A stretch of 64,000 bases of DNA from 3107 sp001483205 (GCA_964291375.2 OZ219809.1:806001-870000); one strand, 5' to 3'; counted from the stretch's first letter, positions 1-8,774 are shown. Translations and numbers: made by a program. The notes: generated by a model from the letters alone, not told the origin.

Positions 1-1049
1 ACCACCAGCTTTGCCCCCTGCGCGACGCCGCTTTCCACCAGACGCAGGATGTTCGCTTTGGCCGCCGCAGTCACCACCGGGCCATAATCCACGTCATCGC
101 CAGCGGTATAGGGGCCGACCTTGAGCTTTTCGATGCGCGGCACCAGCTTGTCGATCAGCCGGTCGGCGGTGTCGTCCCCCACCGGCACGGCGACAGAGAT
201 CGCCATGCAGCGCTCGCCCGCCGCGCCATAGCCTGCCCCCACAAGCGCATCAGCGGCCTGATCCATATCGGCGTCGGGCATCACCACCATGTGGTTCTTG
301 GCCCCGCCGAAACACTGCACCCGCTTGCCGGTGGCGGCAGAGCGCGCATAGACATATTCCGCAATCGGGGTCGAACCGACAAAGCCGATCGACTGAACCA
401 CCGGGTGGTTGATCAGCGCGTCCACCGCCTGTTTGTCGCCGTTCACCACCTGCAACACGCCTTTGGGCAGACCTGCTTCCTCGATCAGCTCCGCCAGCAT
501 CAGCGGCACAGAGGGGTCGCGCTCGGATGGTTTCAGAATGAAGGCATTGCCGCAGGCCAGTGCCGGGGCGAACATCCACAGCGGCATCATCGCCGGAAAG
601 TTGAACGGCGTGATCCCGCCGCAAACCCCCAGAGGCTGGCGCATCGAATAGAGGTCAATGCCCTTGCCGGCGGCGTCGGTATATTCGCCCTTCAGCAGAT
701 GCGGCGCGCCGATACAGAACTCCACGCATTCAAGGCCGCGGATCACATCCCCCCGCGCGTCGGGCAGGGTCTTGCCGTGCTCGCGGCTCAGCGCCTCGGC
801 CAGCCGGTCCATGTCCCGGTGCAGCAGGGCGACGAACGCCATCATCACCCGTGCGCGTTTCTGCGGATTGGTGGCGGCCCAGGCCGGTTGAACAGCGGCG
901 GCAATGCCGATGGCGCGGTTCATCTCTTCGGTATCGGCCAGCGGCACCCGTGCCTCTGCCTCGCCGGTGGCGGGGTTGTAGACATCGGCAAAGCGGCCCG
1001 ATGTTCCGGCAACACGCGCGCCGTCAATCCAGTGACCAAGGTCTTTCAT
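1..1049 (-). CDS. mmsA: CoA-acylating methylmalonate-semialdehyde dehydrogenase, partial (C-terminus off the left edge)
   Basis: Aldehyde dehydrogenase family enzyme that oxidises methylmalonate semialdehyde with NAD+ and CoA to propionyl-CoA, the last step of valine and thymine breakdown. The gene reads leftward from an ATG at 1047-1049 that has GGAGG about 6 nt upstream; about 349 of the usual ~500 residues are present before the window ends. Visible family marks are the start MKDLGHWIDG, the nucleotide-binding segment GVCGGITPFNFP near residue 140, GFVGSTPIAEYVY, and the catalytic cysteine at residue 281 in GERCMAIS. The 218 bp to the divergent CBS gene must hold its promoter; I see no adjacent regulator. 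The thymine link to the pyrimidine genes at 53-64 kb is an inference from pathway knowledge only. Confidence 0.93.
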   Translation of the reverse strand, partial: MKDLGHWIDGARVAGTSGRFADVYNPATGEAEARVPLADTEEMNRAIGIAAAVQPAWAATNPQKRARVMMAFVALLHRDMDRLAEALSREHGKTLPDARGDVIRGLECVEFCIGAPHLLKGEYTDAAGKGIDLYSMRQPLGVCGGITPFNFPAMMPLWMFAPALACGNAFILKPSERDPSVPLMLAELIEEAGLPKGVLQVVNGDKQAVDALINHPVVQSIGFVGSTPIAEYVYARSAATGKRVQCFGGAKNHMVVMPDADMDQAADALVGAGYGAAGERCMAISVAVPVGDDTADRLIDKLVPRIEKLKVGPYTAGDDVDYGPVVTAAAKANILRLVESGVAQGAKLV

Positions 1050-1267
1050 CTTATCCCTCCGGAAAGCGCCGGGATTCGGCGTGTGCGCAGGATAAGCCCG
1101 CCGTTCAGGGTATGAAAGGGGCAGTTTTGCAAAAAGCACTCGCCCCCCGCCCGTGCAATGGTGGCGCGCGGGGGCAGTCAGGCACAACCTGGCCACACCT
1201 GACTTGACAGATGCCGGGCAAGGCGCGACGGTAGAAACCCAAACACGGCCAAGCGGAGGGAGCGCCG

Positions 1268-1702
1268 ATGCTCGTTCATCAAATTCTGAAATCCAAGGCG
1301 AATCAGGAACTGGTCACCATTGTCCCCGAGGCAAGTGTGTCCGACGCCGCCAGAATATTGTCAGAGCGCAGGATCGGAACCGTTGTCGTTTCCGTTGACC
1401 GGAAAACGCCGCTGGGCATTTTGTCAGAGCGCGACATCGTGCGCGAATTGGGGCGGCGCGGTTCGGGCTGTATGACGGATAGTGTCGAGGCCCTGATGAC
1501 CCGAAAGGTGATCACCTGCGGGCCGGACGACAAGACCGAGGATGTGCTGGCCAAGATGACCGATGGCCGTTTCCGCCATATGCCGGTGGTCAGGGACGGC
1601 GCGCTGATCGGATTGATTTCGCTGGGGGATGTGGTTAAGGCGCAACTGTCCGAACTGGCGATGGAAAAGGACGCGCTGCAAGGCATGATCATGGGCCACT
1701 GA
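1268..1702 (+). CDS. CBS-domain pair protein
   Basis: A 144-residue protein consisting almost entirely of two tandem CBS domains (roughly residues 10-65 and 75-135), the adenosine-ligand-binding module. Recognisable features are the first-domain segment SVSDAARILSERRIGTVVV and the second-domain segment FRHMPVVRDGALIGLISLGD, each ending in the typical G-I/L-hydrophobic-S-x-x-D pattern. A GGAGGG lies about 8 nt before the ATG. Stand-alone CBS pairs of this size are common in Rhodobacterales and are thought to sense adenylate charge, but the partner is unknown. It is followed 48 bp downstream by coaD in the same direction, so co-transcription is possible. Confidence 0.85.
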   Translation: MLVHQILKSKANQELVTIVPEASVSDAARILSERRIGTVVVSVDRKTPLGILSERDIVRELGRRGSGCMTDSVEALMTRKVITCGPDDKTEDVLAKMTDGRFRHMPVVRDGALIGLISLGDVVKAQLSELAMEKDALQGMIMGH

Positions 1703-1750
1703 TCGGGGCCGGGGGCTGTCAATGGGGCGCGGGAAAGCAGGGGAACGGGA

Positions 1751-2251
1751 ATGCGAATCGGTCTTTATCCCGGCACGTTTGATCCGATAACGCTGGGGCA
1801 TCTTGACATCATCGGGCGCGCCGCCCGTCTGGTGGACCGGCTGGTGATCGGGGTGGCGATCAACCGGGACAAGGGGCCGATGTTTTCGCTTGATGAGCGC
1901 GTCGGCATGATCAAGACGGAATGCCGGGCGGTGGCAGAGAAGACCGGGGCCGAGATCATCGCCCATCCGTTCGAGAATCTGCTGATTGATTGCGCCCGCG
2001 ATGTCGGCGCGCAACTGATCGTGCGCGGGCTGCGGGCGGTTTCGGATTTTGAATATGAATTTCAGATGGTTGGCATGAACCGGGCGATGGACAGCTCGGT
2101 CGAGACCGTGTTTCTGATGGCTGAGGCGCGCCATCAGGCGATTGCCTCTAAGCTGGTCAAGGAAATTGCCCGGCTGAACGGGGATGTGTCGAAATTCGTG
2201 CCTGACGGGGTGCGCCGGGCGCTGGAGAGAAAGCGCGCCCAGACCCGATGA
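1751..2251 (+). CDS. coaD: Phosphopantetheine adenylyltransferase
   Basis: Transfers AMP from ATP to 4'-phosphopantetheine to give dephospho-CoA, the fourth step of CoA synthesis, in the cytoplasm. The protein is 166 residues, normal for the family. The nucleotidyltransferase signature is at the N-terminus (GLYPGTFDPITLGH, with the T-x-G-H catalytic motif), and the segment VRGLRAVSDFEYE carries the conserved RGLR-DFEYE pantetheine/ATP-binding pattern. The start ATG follows GGGAACGGGA, a weak purine-rich ribosome site. The stop codon is only 6 bp from the first terminal repeat of the element at 2258-2525, so that element probably supplies the 3' end of the transcript. Confidence 0.96.
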   Translation: MRIGLYPGTFDPITLGHLDIIGRAARLVDRLVIGVAINRDKGPMFSLDERVGMIKTECRAVAEKTGAEIIAHPFENLLIDCARDVGAQLIVRGLRAVSDFEYEFQMVGMNRAMDSSVETVFLMAEARHQAIASKLVKEIARLNGDVSKFVPDGVRRALERKRAQTR

Positions 2252-2257
2252 TATGAT

Positions 2258-2525
2258 AAAGACCTCTGCATAACGGCGCATCACCAGCCACATAGCCCGC
2301 CCGGCGGAACTGCCCAAGCAGCGCCTTGGGGCTCCGCCCGCTCGGCCCTGAAACGGTCCCCCGGACCGTTTCCAAGACGGGCCTCACCCCCCGGCAGGCG
2401 CTATTGACGCCTCAACAAGTTGGAACGTATGGGCTTTATGGCAAGACCATCGCCAATGTGGAATTTCTTGAAAAGCGCCCGCCCAGGCAGGCGGCTGCCC
2501 GGCTTAGTCATCATGCAGAGGTCTT
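2258..2525. repeat. MITE-like element 1 with terminal inverted repeats
   Basis: This 268-bp non-coding block begins AAAGACCTCTGCATA (2258-2272) and ends with the inverted copy TGCAGAGGTCTTA (2513-2525). It fills almost exactly the gap between the convergent coaD and MOSC genes. Internally it holds the hairpin segment around 2330-2390 (CTGAAACGGTCCCCCGGACC then a G-rich inverted part) and a segment at about 2392-2505 shared in the same order with the element at 50637-50903. There is no open reading frame that looks like a protein. It is a member of the dispersed family described in the findings. Confidence 0.75.
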
Positions 2526-2526
2526 A

Positions 2527-3101
2527 TCAGTCGTCAGCCTGAACCCTGACCAGCCTGTCCGCCATCGTCACCACGCCGGAACGCACAATCCGGCAGAACA
2601 GCCCGCGCGGGCGGCGGGGCCGCAAGGCCGGGTCGCGCGCCCAGTCATAGGCGTCCTGCCCGTAGCGGACCTTCCATTTGACGCATGAATCGTTGAAGAC
2701 ATCCGAGACCTCGATAACCGCGGTTCCGGCCTTCAGGCGCGCCCCTGCGGGCAGGGTGGCCTCTGACGGGTCAAGATCGGCGGCAATCGTGTCGCCGGGG
2801 TGGGGGGCGCGTCGCTGCCCTCGCCGTCGCCACCATCCCAGACCAGCCGCAGCAACCGGGTGGGAATAATTGCCACCTGAATGCGCGGGTCGGGGGCACC
2901 GTCTTTTGTCCTCAGCCAGGCGTGCGCGGCCCAGCGGTCCCCGATAACGCCACGCGCCGCATCCAGAATCAGCCGGTCGCAAAACACCCGCCGCCCGAAA
3001 TCAGGTCGATAGCAGAGATGCGCAATCGGGGCGGCGTCTTTCGGCGCGGCGCGCATGTCGGCAAGGCAGGCGTCAAGCGCCGCACGGTCGGGCCGGGGCA
3101 T
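2527..3101 (-). pseudogene. MOSC-domain protein, frameshifted
   Basis: Two reading frames together make one MOSC-domain protein of the small stand-alone type (molybdenum-cofactor sulfurase C-terminal fold). The 5' part starts at ATG 3099-3101 and reads through GVIGDRWAAHAWLRTKDG and IQVAIIPTRLLRLVWDG. The 3' part continues in another frame with HPGDTIAADLDPSEATLPAG and the MOSC cysteine region VFNDSCVKWKVRYG, ending at 2527. The switch falls between about 2795 and 2850, next to a run of six G at about 2802-2808. It could be a genuine disabling mutation or a homopolymer sequencing error. It sits 25 bp after the gap stop codon on the same strand. Confidence 0.75.
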
Positions 3102-3126
3102 CAGCAGCCCCCCAAACCACGCCGGT

Positions 3127-4128
3127 TCAAAGGTATTTGCCCATTTCGACCGCCGTATCAGCCATCCGGTTGGAAAAGCCCCATTCGTTGTCATACCAGC
3201 TCAGCACGCGGGCCATAGTGCCGCCCAAAACCTTGGTCTGATCAGTGGCAAAGACCGAGGAATGGGGGTCGTGGTTGAAATCCTGCGACACCAGCTTGTG
3301 ATCGGTGACGCCGAGAACGCCGTTCAGCGGCCCGGCGGCGGCGGCGCGCATGGCCGCATTGATCTCTTCCGCGCGCGCGTCGTGTTCCAACTCGGCCACC
3401 AGATCGACCAGAGAGACATTCGGCGTCGGCACCCGCACCGCCACACCGTCCAGTTTGCCGTCAAGGTGGGGCAAAACAAGGCCCACCGCCCGTGCCGCGC
3501 CGGTCGAGGTGGGGATCATCGAACAGGCGGCGGCCCGCGCGCGATACAAATCCTTGTGCATGGTGTCGAGCGTCGGCTGGTCCCCGGTATAGCTGTGAAC
3601 CGTGGTCATAAAGCCGCGCTTCAGGCCGAACGCATCGGCCAGCACGGTGACCACCGGGGCCAGACAATTCGTCGTGCAGGAAGCGTTGGAAACGATCCGG
3701 TCATCGGGTCCAAGGGTCTGGTGATTGACGCCGTAGACGATGGTCTTGTCCGCGCCCGTGGCCGGGGCAGAGACCAGAACCCGGCGCGCGCCGTTGTCCA
3801 GATGCCGCGCGGCCTTGTCCCGGTCGGTGAACAGGCCGGTGCATTCGAGCGCAATGTCCACATCGCCCCATGGCAGTTCGGCGGGGTCGCGGAGTGCGGT
3901 GACGGCAATCGGCCCCCGGCCAACGTCAATGCCGCCATCGGTGATCTGCACTTTGGCGGGAAAGCGGCCATGGACCGAATCGAATTGCAGCAGATGGGCG
4001 TTGGTCTCAATCGGGCCGAGGTCATTGACGGCAACGACCCGGATGTCGTCGCGCCCCGATTCGACGATTGCTCTCAGAATGTTGCGACCAATGCGGCCAA
4101 ACCCGTTGATTCCCACCTTTATCGGCAT
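3127..4128 (-). CDS. gap: Type I glyceraldehyde-3-phosphate dehydrogenase
   Basis: NAD-dependent conversion of glyceraldehyde 3-phosphate to 1,3-bisphosphoglycerate in glycolysis/gluconeogenesis. The 333-residue length is normal. The Rossmann start KVGINGFGRIGRNILRA, the catalytic motif SNASCTTNCLAP with the active cysteine, the phosphate-site HSYTGDQPTLD and the C-terminal WYDNEWGFSNRM are all intact. Of two adjacent ATGs the second (4126-4128) is chosen because AGAGG lies 5 nt ahead of it, while the first is too close to that site. tkt lies upstream on the same strand but 384 bp away across a repeat element, so the two need not share a transcript. Confidence 0.97.
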   Translation of the reverse strand: MPIKVGINGFGRIGRNILRAIVESGRDDIRVVAVNDLGPIETNAHLLQFDSVHGRFPAKVQITDGGIDVGRGPIAVTALRDPAELPWGDVDIALECTGLFTDRDKAARHLDNGARRVLVSAPATGADKTIVYGVNHQTLGPDDRIVSNASCTTNCLAPVVTVLADAFGLKRGFMTTVHSYTGDQPTLDTMHKDLYRARAAACSMIPTSTGAARAVGLVLPHLDGKLDGVAVRVPTPNVSLVDLVAELEHDARAEEINAAMRAAAAGPLNGVLGVTDHKLVSQDFNHDPHSSVFATDQTKVLGGTMARVLSWYDNEWGFSNRMADTAVEMGKYL

Positions 4129-4270
4129 CATGTCCTCTTTGCGCAGAACTTGAGGGCCGTGTGCGGCGCTCCCAAGCGTTTCCTTCGTGTCACGGCTGAC
4201 ATAAATATCCTGCCGCGCCAAAGGTCAACTGTCGGCGGGCGTTTTCGGGACGGGACGCCCAAATTGAAAA

Positions 4271-4473
4271 CACCTCTGCATGATGGCGCATGGCCAAGCC
4301 GGGCAGCCGCCTGCCTGGGCGGGCGCTTTTCGTGACGGTCCAAATTGGCGATGGGCTTTCTATAAAGTCCATACGTTCCAACAGGTTGATGCGTCTATAA
4401 GCGCCTGCCGGGGGGCAGGCAGGCGCTGCCCGGCGCAAGCGCCGGGCGGGACAGGTTGGCCGCTTATACGCCA
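4271..4473. repeat. MITE-like element 2 (one recognisable end)
   Basis: Occupies most of the 384-bp gap 4129-4512 between gap and tkt. It begins with CACCTCTGCATGATGGCGCA, a variant of the family terminal repeat. Its interior is the inverted orientation of the segment also present at 22557-22773 (CCGCCTGCCTGGGCGGGCGC, then a paired GCGCCTGCCGGGGGGCAGGC region) and the hairpin GCCCGGCGCAAGCGCCGGGC at 4428-4447. I cannot identify a matching right-hand terminal repeat; the end is set where similarity to 22557-22773 fades. The remainder of the gap shows nothing else recognisable. Confidence 0.6.
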
Positions 4474-4512
4474 TTACAGCGCGCGCCCTTCGGGAGTGTC
4501 CGCGAACCCCCC

Positions 4513-6528
4513 TCACAGCAGCGATTGCGCCCGCTCCGCCACCGCCTCAGCCGTGATGCCGAAATGCGCAAACAACGTCTCTGCCGGGGCCGATGCGCCA
4601 AAGCTCTCCATACCCACGAACCCGGCCTTAGCCGCCCTGCCGCGCTCCCCCGACAACCAGCGGTCCCAGCCCTGCCGGACCCCCGCCTCGACCGCAACCC
4701 GCACCGGCCCGGCGGGCAAAACCCGCCTGCGATACGCCTCTTCCTGCCGGGCAAAAAGCTCCATACACGGCATAGAGACCACGCGCGCGCCAACCCCCTC
4801 GCCTTGCAGAATATCACGGGCGGCCAGCGCAACCGCAACCTCGGACCCGGTGGCAATCAGGATCACCCGGCGCTTGCCCTCGGCCTCTGCCAGAACATAA
4901 GCGCCCTGCGCCGACAGGTTCCGCGTGTGATGCCTTGTGCGCACCGTCGGCAACCCCTGACGGCTGAGCGCCAGCACCGACGGCGTGGATGTCGCCGTCA
5001 GCGCCAGTTCCCACGCCTCGGCGGTCTCGACCGTATCGGCGGGGCGAAAGACCATGGTGTTGGGGGTTGCGCGGCTGATCGCCAGATGCTCGACCGGCTG
5101 ATGGGTCGGCCCGTCCTCCCCCAGCCCGATCGAATCATGGGTCATCACAAAAACGGTGGGGAGTTTCATCAGCGCCGCCAGCCGCATCGCCGGGCGGGCA
5201 TAATCGGTAAAGCACATGAAGGTGCCGCCATAGGGCCGGACGCCGCCATGCAGCGCCATGCCGTTCATCGCCGCCGCCATCGCGTGCTCGCGAATGCCAT
5301 AGTGGATATAGCGCCCCTTGCGGTTCTCGGGCGAGAAAACCCCCAGATCACCGGTCAGCGTGTTGTTAGAGCCGGTCAGGTCCGCCGAGCCACCCACGGT
5401 TTCCGGCAGGATCGGGTTGAGGGCCGTCAGCACCAATTCAGATGAGCTTCTGGTTGCAATAGTCTGTTTTTCAACGGATGCCCGTTTTTTCAGCGCCTTG
5501 ATGACCGGCGACATCCGCGGCGGTGGCTCCAGCGCAAGGATGCGCCGGAACTCCGCCTGCCTGCGCGCGGGCAGAGCCTCAAGCCGCTCTTTCCAGGCCC
5601 GATGTGCCTCTGCCCCCCGCGCGCCGACCTTTTCCCACCAGGTCTTGACCTCCGGCGGGATGACAAAGGGCGGATGGTCCCAGCCATAGGTGGCTTTGGT
5701 ATCGGCAATCAGGCCCGCATCGGTCAGCGCCCCGTGGCCTTTTGCGGTGTCCTGCGCGGCGGACCCCAGGGCGATATGGGTCTTGCAGGCGACAAGGGCA
5801 GGCCTGTCGGTCTCTTTCGCCTGCCCGATGGCACGGTCGATGTCCTCCGGGTCGTGGCCGTCGCATTCATGGGTGGACCAGCCACAGGCCGCAAACCGCC
5901 CGATCTGGTCGGTGCGGTCGGCCAGGGCAACCGGGCCGTCAATGGTAATGCCGTTATTGTCCCACAGCACAATCAGCCGGGACAGCTCATGCCGCCCGGC
6001 AAGGCTGATTGCTTCCTGGCTCACGCCCTCCATCAGACAGCCGTCACCGGCGATGACATAGGTGTGGTGATCCACCACCTTGCGCCCGAACCGCGCGCGC
6101 TGAATTTCCTCGGCAATGGCAAAGCCCGTGGCATTGGCCAGCCCCTGGCCGAGCGGCCCGGTGGTGGTCTCGATCCCGGCGGCCAGAAAGTTTTCCGGGT
6201 GTCCGGCGGTTCTTGCCCCGATCTGGCGGAAATTCCTGATCTCGTTCAGGGTGATCTGGTCACTGCCGGTCAGGTAAAGCAGCGCGTAGAGCAGCATAGA
6301 GCCATGCCCGGCGGACAGGATGAACCGGTCACGGTCCGGCCAGTCGGGGGCGGCGGCGTCGAATTTCAGATGTCGGGCGAACAGAACCGTCGCCACATCG
6401 GCCATGCCCATGGGCATTCCCGAATGGCCCGAGCGCGCGGCGGCAACCGCATCAAGGGTCAGTGTGCGGATAGCAGCGGCGCGCATCCAGTGCCGGGGGT
6501 GCTGTTGGCGAAGGGCAGGGATGTCCAC
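4513..6528 (-). CDS. tkt: Transketolase
   Basis: Thiamine-diphosphate enzyme moving two-carbon ketol units in the pentose phosphate pathway. The full 671-residue protein is present: N-terminal TPP domain with HSGMPMGMADVATVLF and GDGCLMEGVSQEAISLAG, middle domain with GIREHAMAAAMNGMALHGG and the substrate-binding THDSIGLGEDGPTHQPVEH, and C-terminal domain with ATGSEVAVAL. I place the start at a GTG (6526-6528, reading VDIPALRQQHP) because it has GGAGG 8 nt upstream and matches where the family begins; the frame stays open further upstream to 6606 but that stretch is not family-like. Confidence 0.95.
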   Translation of the reverse strand: MDIPALRQQHPRHWMRAAAIRTLTLDAVAAARSGHSGMPMGMADVATVLFARHLKFDAAAPDWPDRDRFILSAGHGSMLLYALLYLTGSDQITLNEIRNFRQIGARTAGHPENFLAAGIETTTGPLGQGLANATGFAIAEEIQRARFGRKVVDHHTYVIAGDGCLMEGVSQEAISLAGRHELSRLIVLWDNNGITIDGPVALADRTDQIGRFAACGWSTHECDGHDPEDIDRAIGQAKETDRPALVACKTHIALGSAAQDTAKGHGALTDAGLIADTKATYGWDHPPFVIPPEVKTWWEKVGARGAEAHRAWKERLEALPARRQAEFRRILALEPPPRMSPVIKALKKRASVEKQTIATRSSSELVLTALNPILPETVGGSADLTGSNNTLTGDLGVFSPENRKGRYIHYGIREHAMAAAMNGMALHGGVRPYGGTFMCFTDYARPAMRLAALMKLPTVFVMTHDSIGLGEDGPTHQPVEHLAISRATPNTMVFRPADTVETAEAWELALTATSTPSVLALSRQGLPTVRTRHHTRNLSAQGAYVLAEAEGKRRVILIATGSEVAVALAARDILQGEGVGARVVSMPCMELFARQEEAYRRRVLPAGPVRVAVEAGVRQGWDRWLSGERGRAAKAGFVGMESFGASAPAETLFAHFGITAEAVAERAQSLL

Positions 6529-6740
6529 GGGGTGTTTCCTCCGGCAAGCCTGAGTTTGTCGTCTGTCCTGCGCGCTTTTAGCAGTGATCGGGCGAAGATC
6601 AAGCAAACCGGTTGCCTTGTCGCCGGAAAGGGGGCGAAATTGCCCCGGCGATTGGCTAAGATCGGGGCGTGGCCGGGAATTGCCCGCGATTCGCGCCGGG
6701 CGGCGGACAAGGCAGAGACAAGGAACAATGGGATCGGGCG

Positions 6741-7196
6741 ATGAGTGAGATTGCAGAGCTGGAGCGGCGCATCACCCGTGCGCTGGAACGTATTTCGGAC
6801 GCGGCAGAGCGCACAAGCGCTGCGGGCGGGCAGGCGCTGCGGGCAGAACTGGACGAGGAAAAGACCGCGAATGCGCAGTTGCGGGAGCGGATTCGCGCCC
6901 TGAAGGACCGGCACGGGGCCGCGCAGACGGTGCTGGAGGGGCAGGTCGCGAAACTCGAGGCACAGATTGCCCGGCAGGAAGGCGAGCTTGAGCGGCTGAG
7001 GGCGATGAATGAGCGGCTGCGCCACAACAGCGCCCTATTGCGGGAGGCCGGGGCCGGTGGGGTGACGGATGCCGGCCTGATCAATGCCGCGGCGGTGGCG
7101 GAGCTTGAGGCGCTGCGGGGGGCGCGGGCCGCTGAACGGGCGGAAACAGAAGCCATTCTGGGCGAATTGCGCCCGATTATCGAGGGGAACGCCTGA
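6741..7196 (+). CDS. Coiled-coil protein upstream of ZapA
   Basis: A 151-residue protein, highly charged and almost wholly alpha-helical, with heptad-like leucines across residues 1-110 (for example LEAQIARQEGELERLRAMNE) and a conserved-looking tail ELRPIIEGNA. No membrane segment or signal peptide. The stop TGA overlaps the ATG of zapA by one base (TGATG), which is classic translational coupling, so the two are expressed together. Proteins of this kind just before zapA are usual in Rhodobacterales; a role with ZapA in division is inferred from position only. The start ATG at 6741 is chosen by where the helical sequence starts; no strong ribosome site is visible. Confidence 0.8.
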   Translation: MSEIAELERRITRALERISDAAERTSAAGGQALRAELDEEKTANAQLRERIRALKDRHGAAQTVLEGQVAKLEAQIARQEGELERLRAMNERLRHNSALLREAGAGGVTDAGLINAAAVAELEALRGARAAERAETEAILGELRPIIEGNA

Positions 7197-7540
7197 TGTC
7201 CGATGTCACGATCACTATTGGGGGCCGGGAATTTCGGGTGTCCTGCCGGGAAGGCGAGGAAGAGCATCTTCGCACGGCGGCGGCCCTTCTGGATGGCGAA
7301 GCGGCGGCACTGGCCGAGCAGATCGGGCGGTTGCCGGAGGCGCGGATGCTGCTGATGGCCGGGCTGATGCTTGCCGACCGGACGGCGGAGCTGGAGCGTG
7401 AACTGGTGGCGGCGCGGGCCACGGCAGAGCCGGAAAAGGTCGAGGTGGCGGTGATCCCGGACAGTGTGACCGACACGCTGGCGGAAATCGCTGCGCGGGC
7501 CGAGGCGCTGGCCGGGTGTCTGGAGGAACGAACGGCCTGA
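7196..7540 (+). CDS. zapA: Cell division protein ZapA
   Basis: Small cytoplasmic FtsZ-ring stabiliser. The 114-residue protein begins with the ZapA core (ITIGGREFRVSCREGEEEHL), where the predicted beta-hairpin and first helix lie, followed by a leucine/glutamate-rich helix (residues 55-80, ADRTAELERELVAARA) that in the family forms the tetramer-making coiled coil. It overlaps the preceding coiled-coil gene by one base. It is followed by a 67-bp gap and then the methyltransferase gene; that gap is too short to hold the 6S RNA often found next to zapA. Confidence 0.9.
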   Translation: MSDVTITIGGREFRVSCREGEEEHLRTAAALLDGEAAALAEQIGRLPEARMLLMAGLMLADRTAELERELVAARATAEPEKVEVAVIPDSVTDTLAEIAARAEALAGCLEERTA

Positions 7541-7607
7541 GCGCGGGTAGGGGGCACGCTGCCCCGCTCCATTGAGGGCCGGGATTTAGACTCAAAACGG
7601 GACAGAC

Positions 7608-8774
7608 ATGACCGCAAACTGGACCCACCAGACGATCTGGACGGGCGACAACCTGTATATCATGCGCGGCATGAACGCTGCCTCAGTTGACCTGATCTAT
7701 CTCGACCCGCCGTTCAACTCGAAAACCAACTACGCCGCACCCACCGAAAGCAAGGCCGCCGGTGCAGCGTTCAAGGACACCTGGACGCTCTCGGACGTGG
7801 ATGCCGAATGGGTCAACCTGATAGAGGCAAAGCATCCGGCGTTGCACCGTGTCCTGCTTGCCGCCATGACCAACAGCGACAAGTCCTATCTTGCTTATAT
7901 GGCGGTGCGGTTGCTGGAGATGCGCCGCATCCTGAAGCCGACGGGGAGTATCTATCTGCATTGCGACCCGACCATGAGCCACTATCTGAAACTGCTCATG
8001 GACGCTATTTGGGGGCGTCAGCAGTTTTGCAACGAATTTATCTGGTATTACTCCGGCGGTGGCGCACCGAAAAAACGATGGGCGCGCAAACACGATGTTG
8101 TGTTGTTTTATGCAAACGGCGCGACGTGGACGTTCAATGCCGATGATGTGCGGGTTCCGCATAAATGGCAATCCGGTCAGCTTCGGGCCGATGGGTCTGA
8201 ACGAAATTACGAACAGGGCAAGCTGGCGGATGACGTGTGGCAATATCATTCGCTGATGCCGTGGGCAAGGGAACGTATGGGCTATCCGACGCAAAAGCCA
8301 TTGGCGTTGCTGGACAGGATCATCAGTGCATCCTCGAACGAGGGGGATATGATCATTGATCCGTTCTGCGGGTGTGCGACGGCCTGTATTTCGGCGGAGC
8401 GGCTACAGCGTCAATGGGTCGGCATTGACATCAGCCCAAAGGCTGCCGAGCTTGTCCGAACCCGAATGCAGGATGAACTGGGGCTGTTTTATCAGGGCGC
8501 GCACCGTGACGACATCCCCCGGCGCACCGATCTGGGGAAGATTCCGCATTACAACAGCCCGGCGAACCGAACCACGCTCTACGGACAGCAGGAAGGGAAC
8601 TGCGCCGGGTGTGGAGTGCATTTCGAGGCACGGCATCTTGAAGTTGATCACATCATTTCGCGCGGCAAGGGCGGCACGGATCATATCGGGAACCTGCAAC
8701 TGCTCTGCGGCTCATGCAATCGCATCAAGGGGGACCGCGGGATGGAATACCTGCGTGTCAAGCTGCAACTGTGA
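7608..8774 (+). CDS. Beta-class DNA (N6-adenine or N4-cytosine) methyltransferase fused to an HNH domain
   Basis: A 388-residue fusion. Motif IV comes first (LIYLDPPFNSKTNY at residues 29-42), then a presumed target-recognition region, then motif X/I (YPTQKPLALLDRII and DPFCGCATACISAERL near residue 247). This IV-to-I order defines the beta class of amino-methyltransferases. After about residue 325 comes an HNH module with two CxxC zinc knuckles and the catalytic histidine: CAGCGVHFEARHLEVDHIIS and LLCGSCNRIKGDR. No separate restriction enzyme or specificity gene adjoins it, so the HNH part may be the cutting partner or a recognition aid. Base use is slightly less GC-rich than neighbours. A degenerate terminal-repeat-like ATGCAGAGG lies just after the stop, suggesting insertion near a mobile-repeat site. 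Confidence 0.88.
   Translation: MTANWTHQTIWTGDNLYIMRGMNAASVDLIYLDPPFNSKTNYAAPTESKAAGAAFKDTWTLSDVDAEWVNLIEAKHPALHRVLLAAMTNSDKSYLAYMAVRLLEMRRILKPTGSIYLHCDPTMSHYLKLLMDAIWGRQQFCNEFIWYYSGGGAPKKRWARKHDVVLFYANGATWTFNADDVRVPHKWQSGQLRADGSERNYEQGKLADDVWQYHSLMPWARERMGYPTQKPLALLDRIISASSNEGDMIIDPFCGCATACISAERLQRQWVGIDISPKAAELVRTRMQDELGLFYQGAHRDDIPRRTDLGKIPHYNSPANRTTLYGQQEGNCAGCGVHFEARHLEVDHIISRGKGGTDHIGNLQLLCGSCNRIKGDRGMEYLRVKLQL

Noticed and set aside
1204..1209. -35 box TTGACA upstream of the CBS gene
   Set aside because: No convincing -10 sequence at 16-18 bp; chance occurrence cannot be excluded.
7541..7607. 6S RNA next to zapA
   Set aside because: The 67-bp gap is too short for a ~150-nt or longer RNA and shows no long stem with a central bubble.
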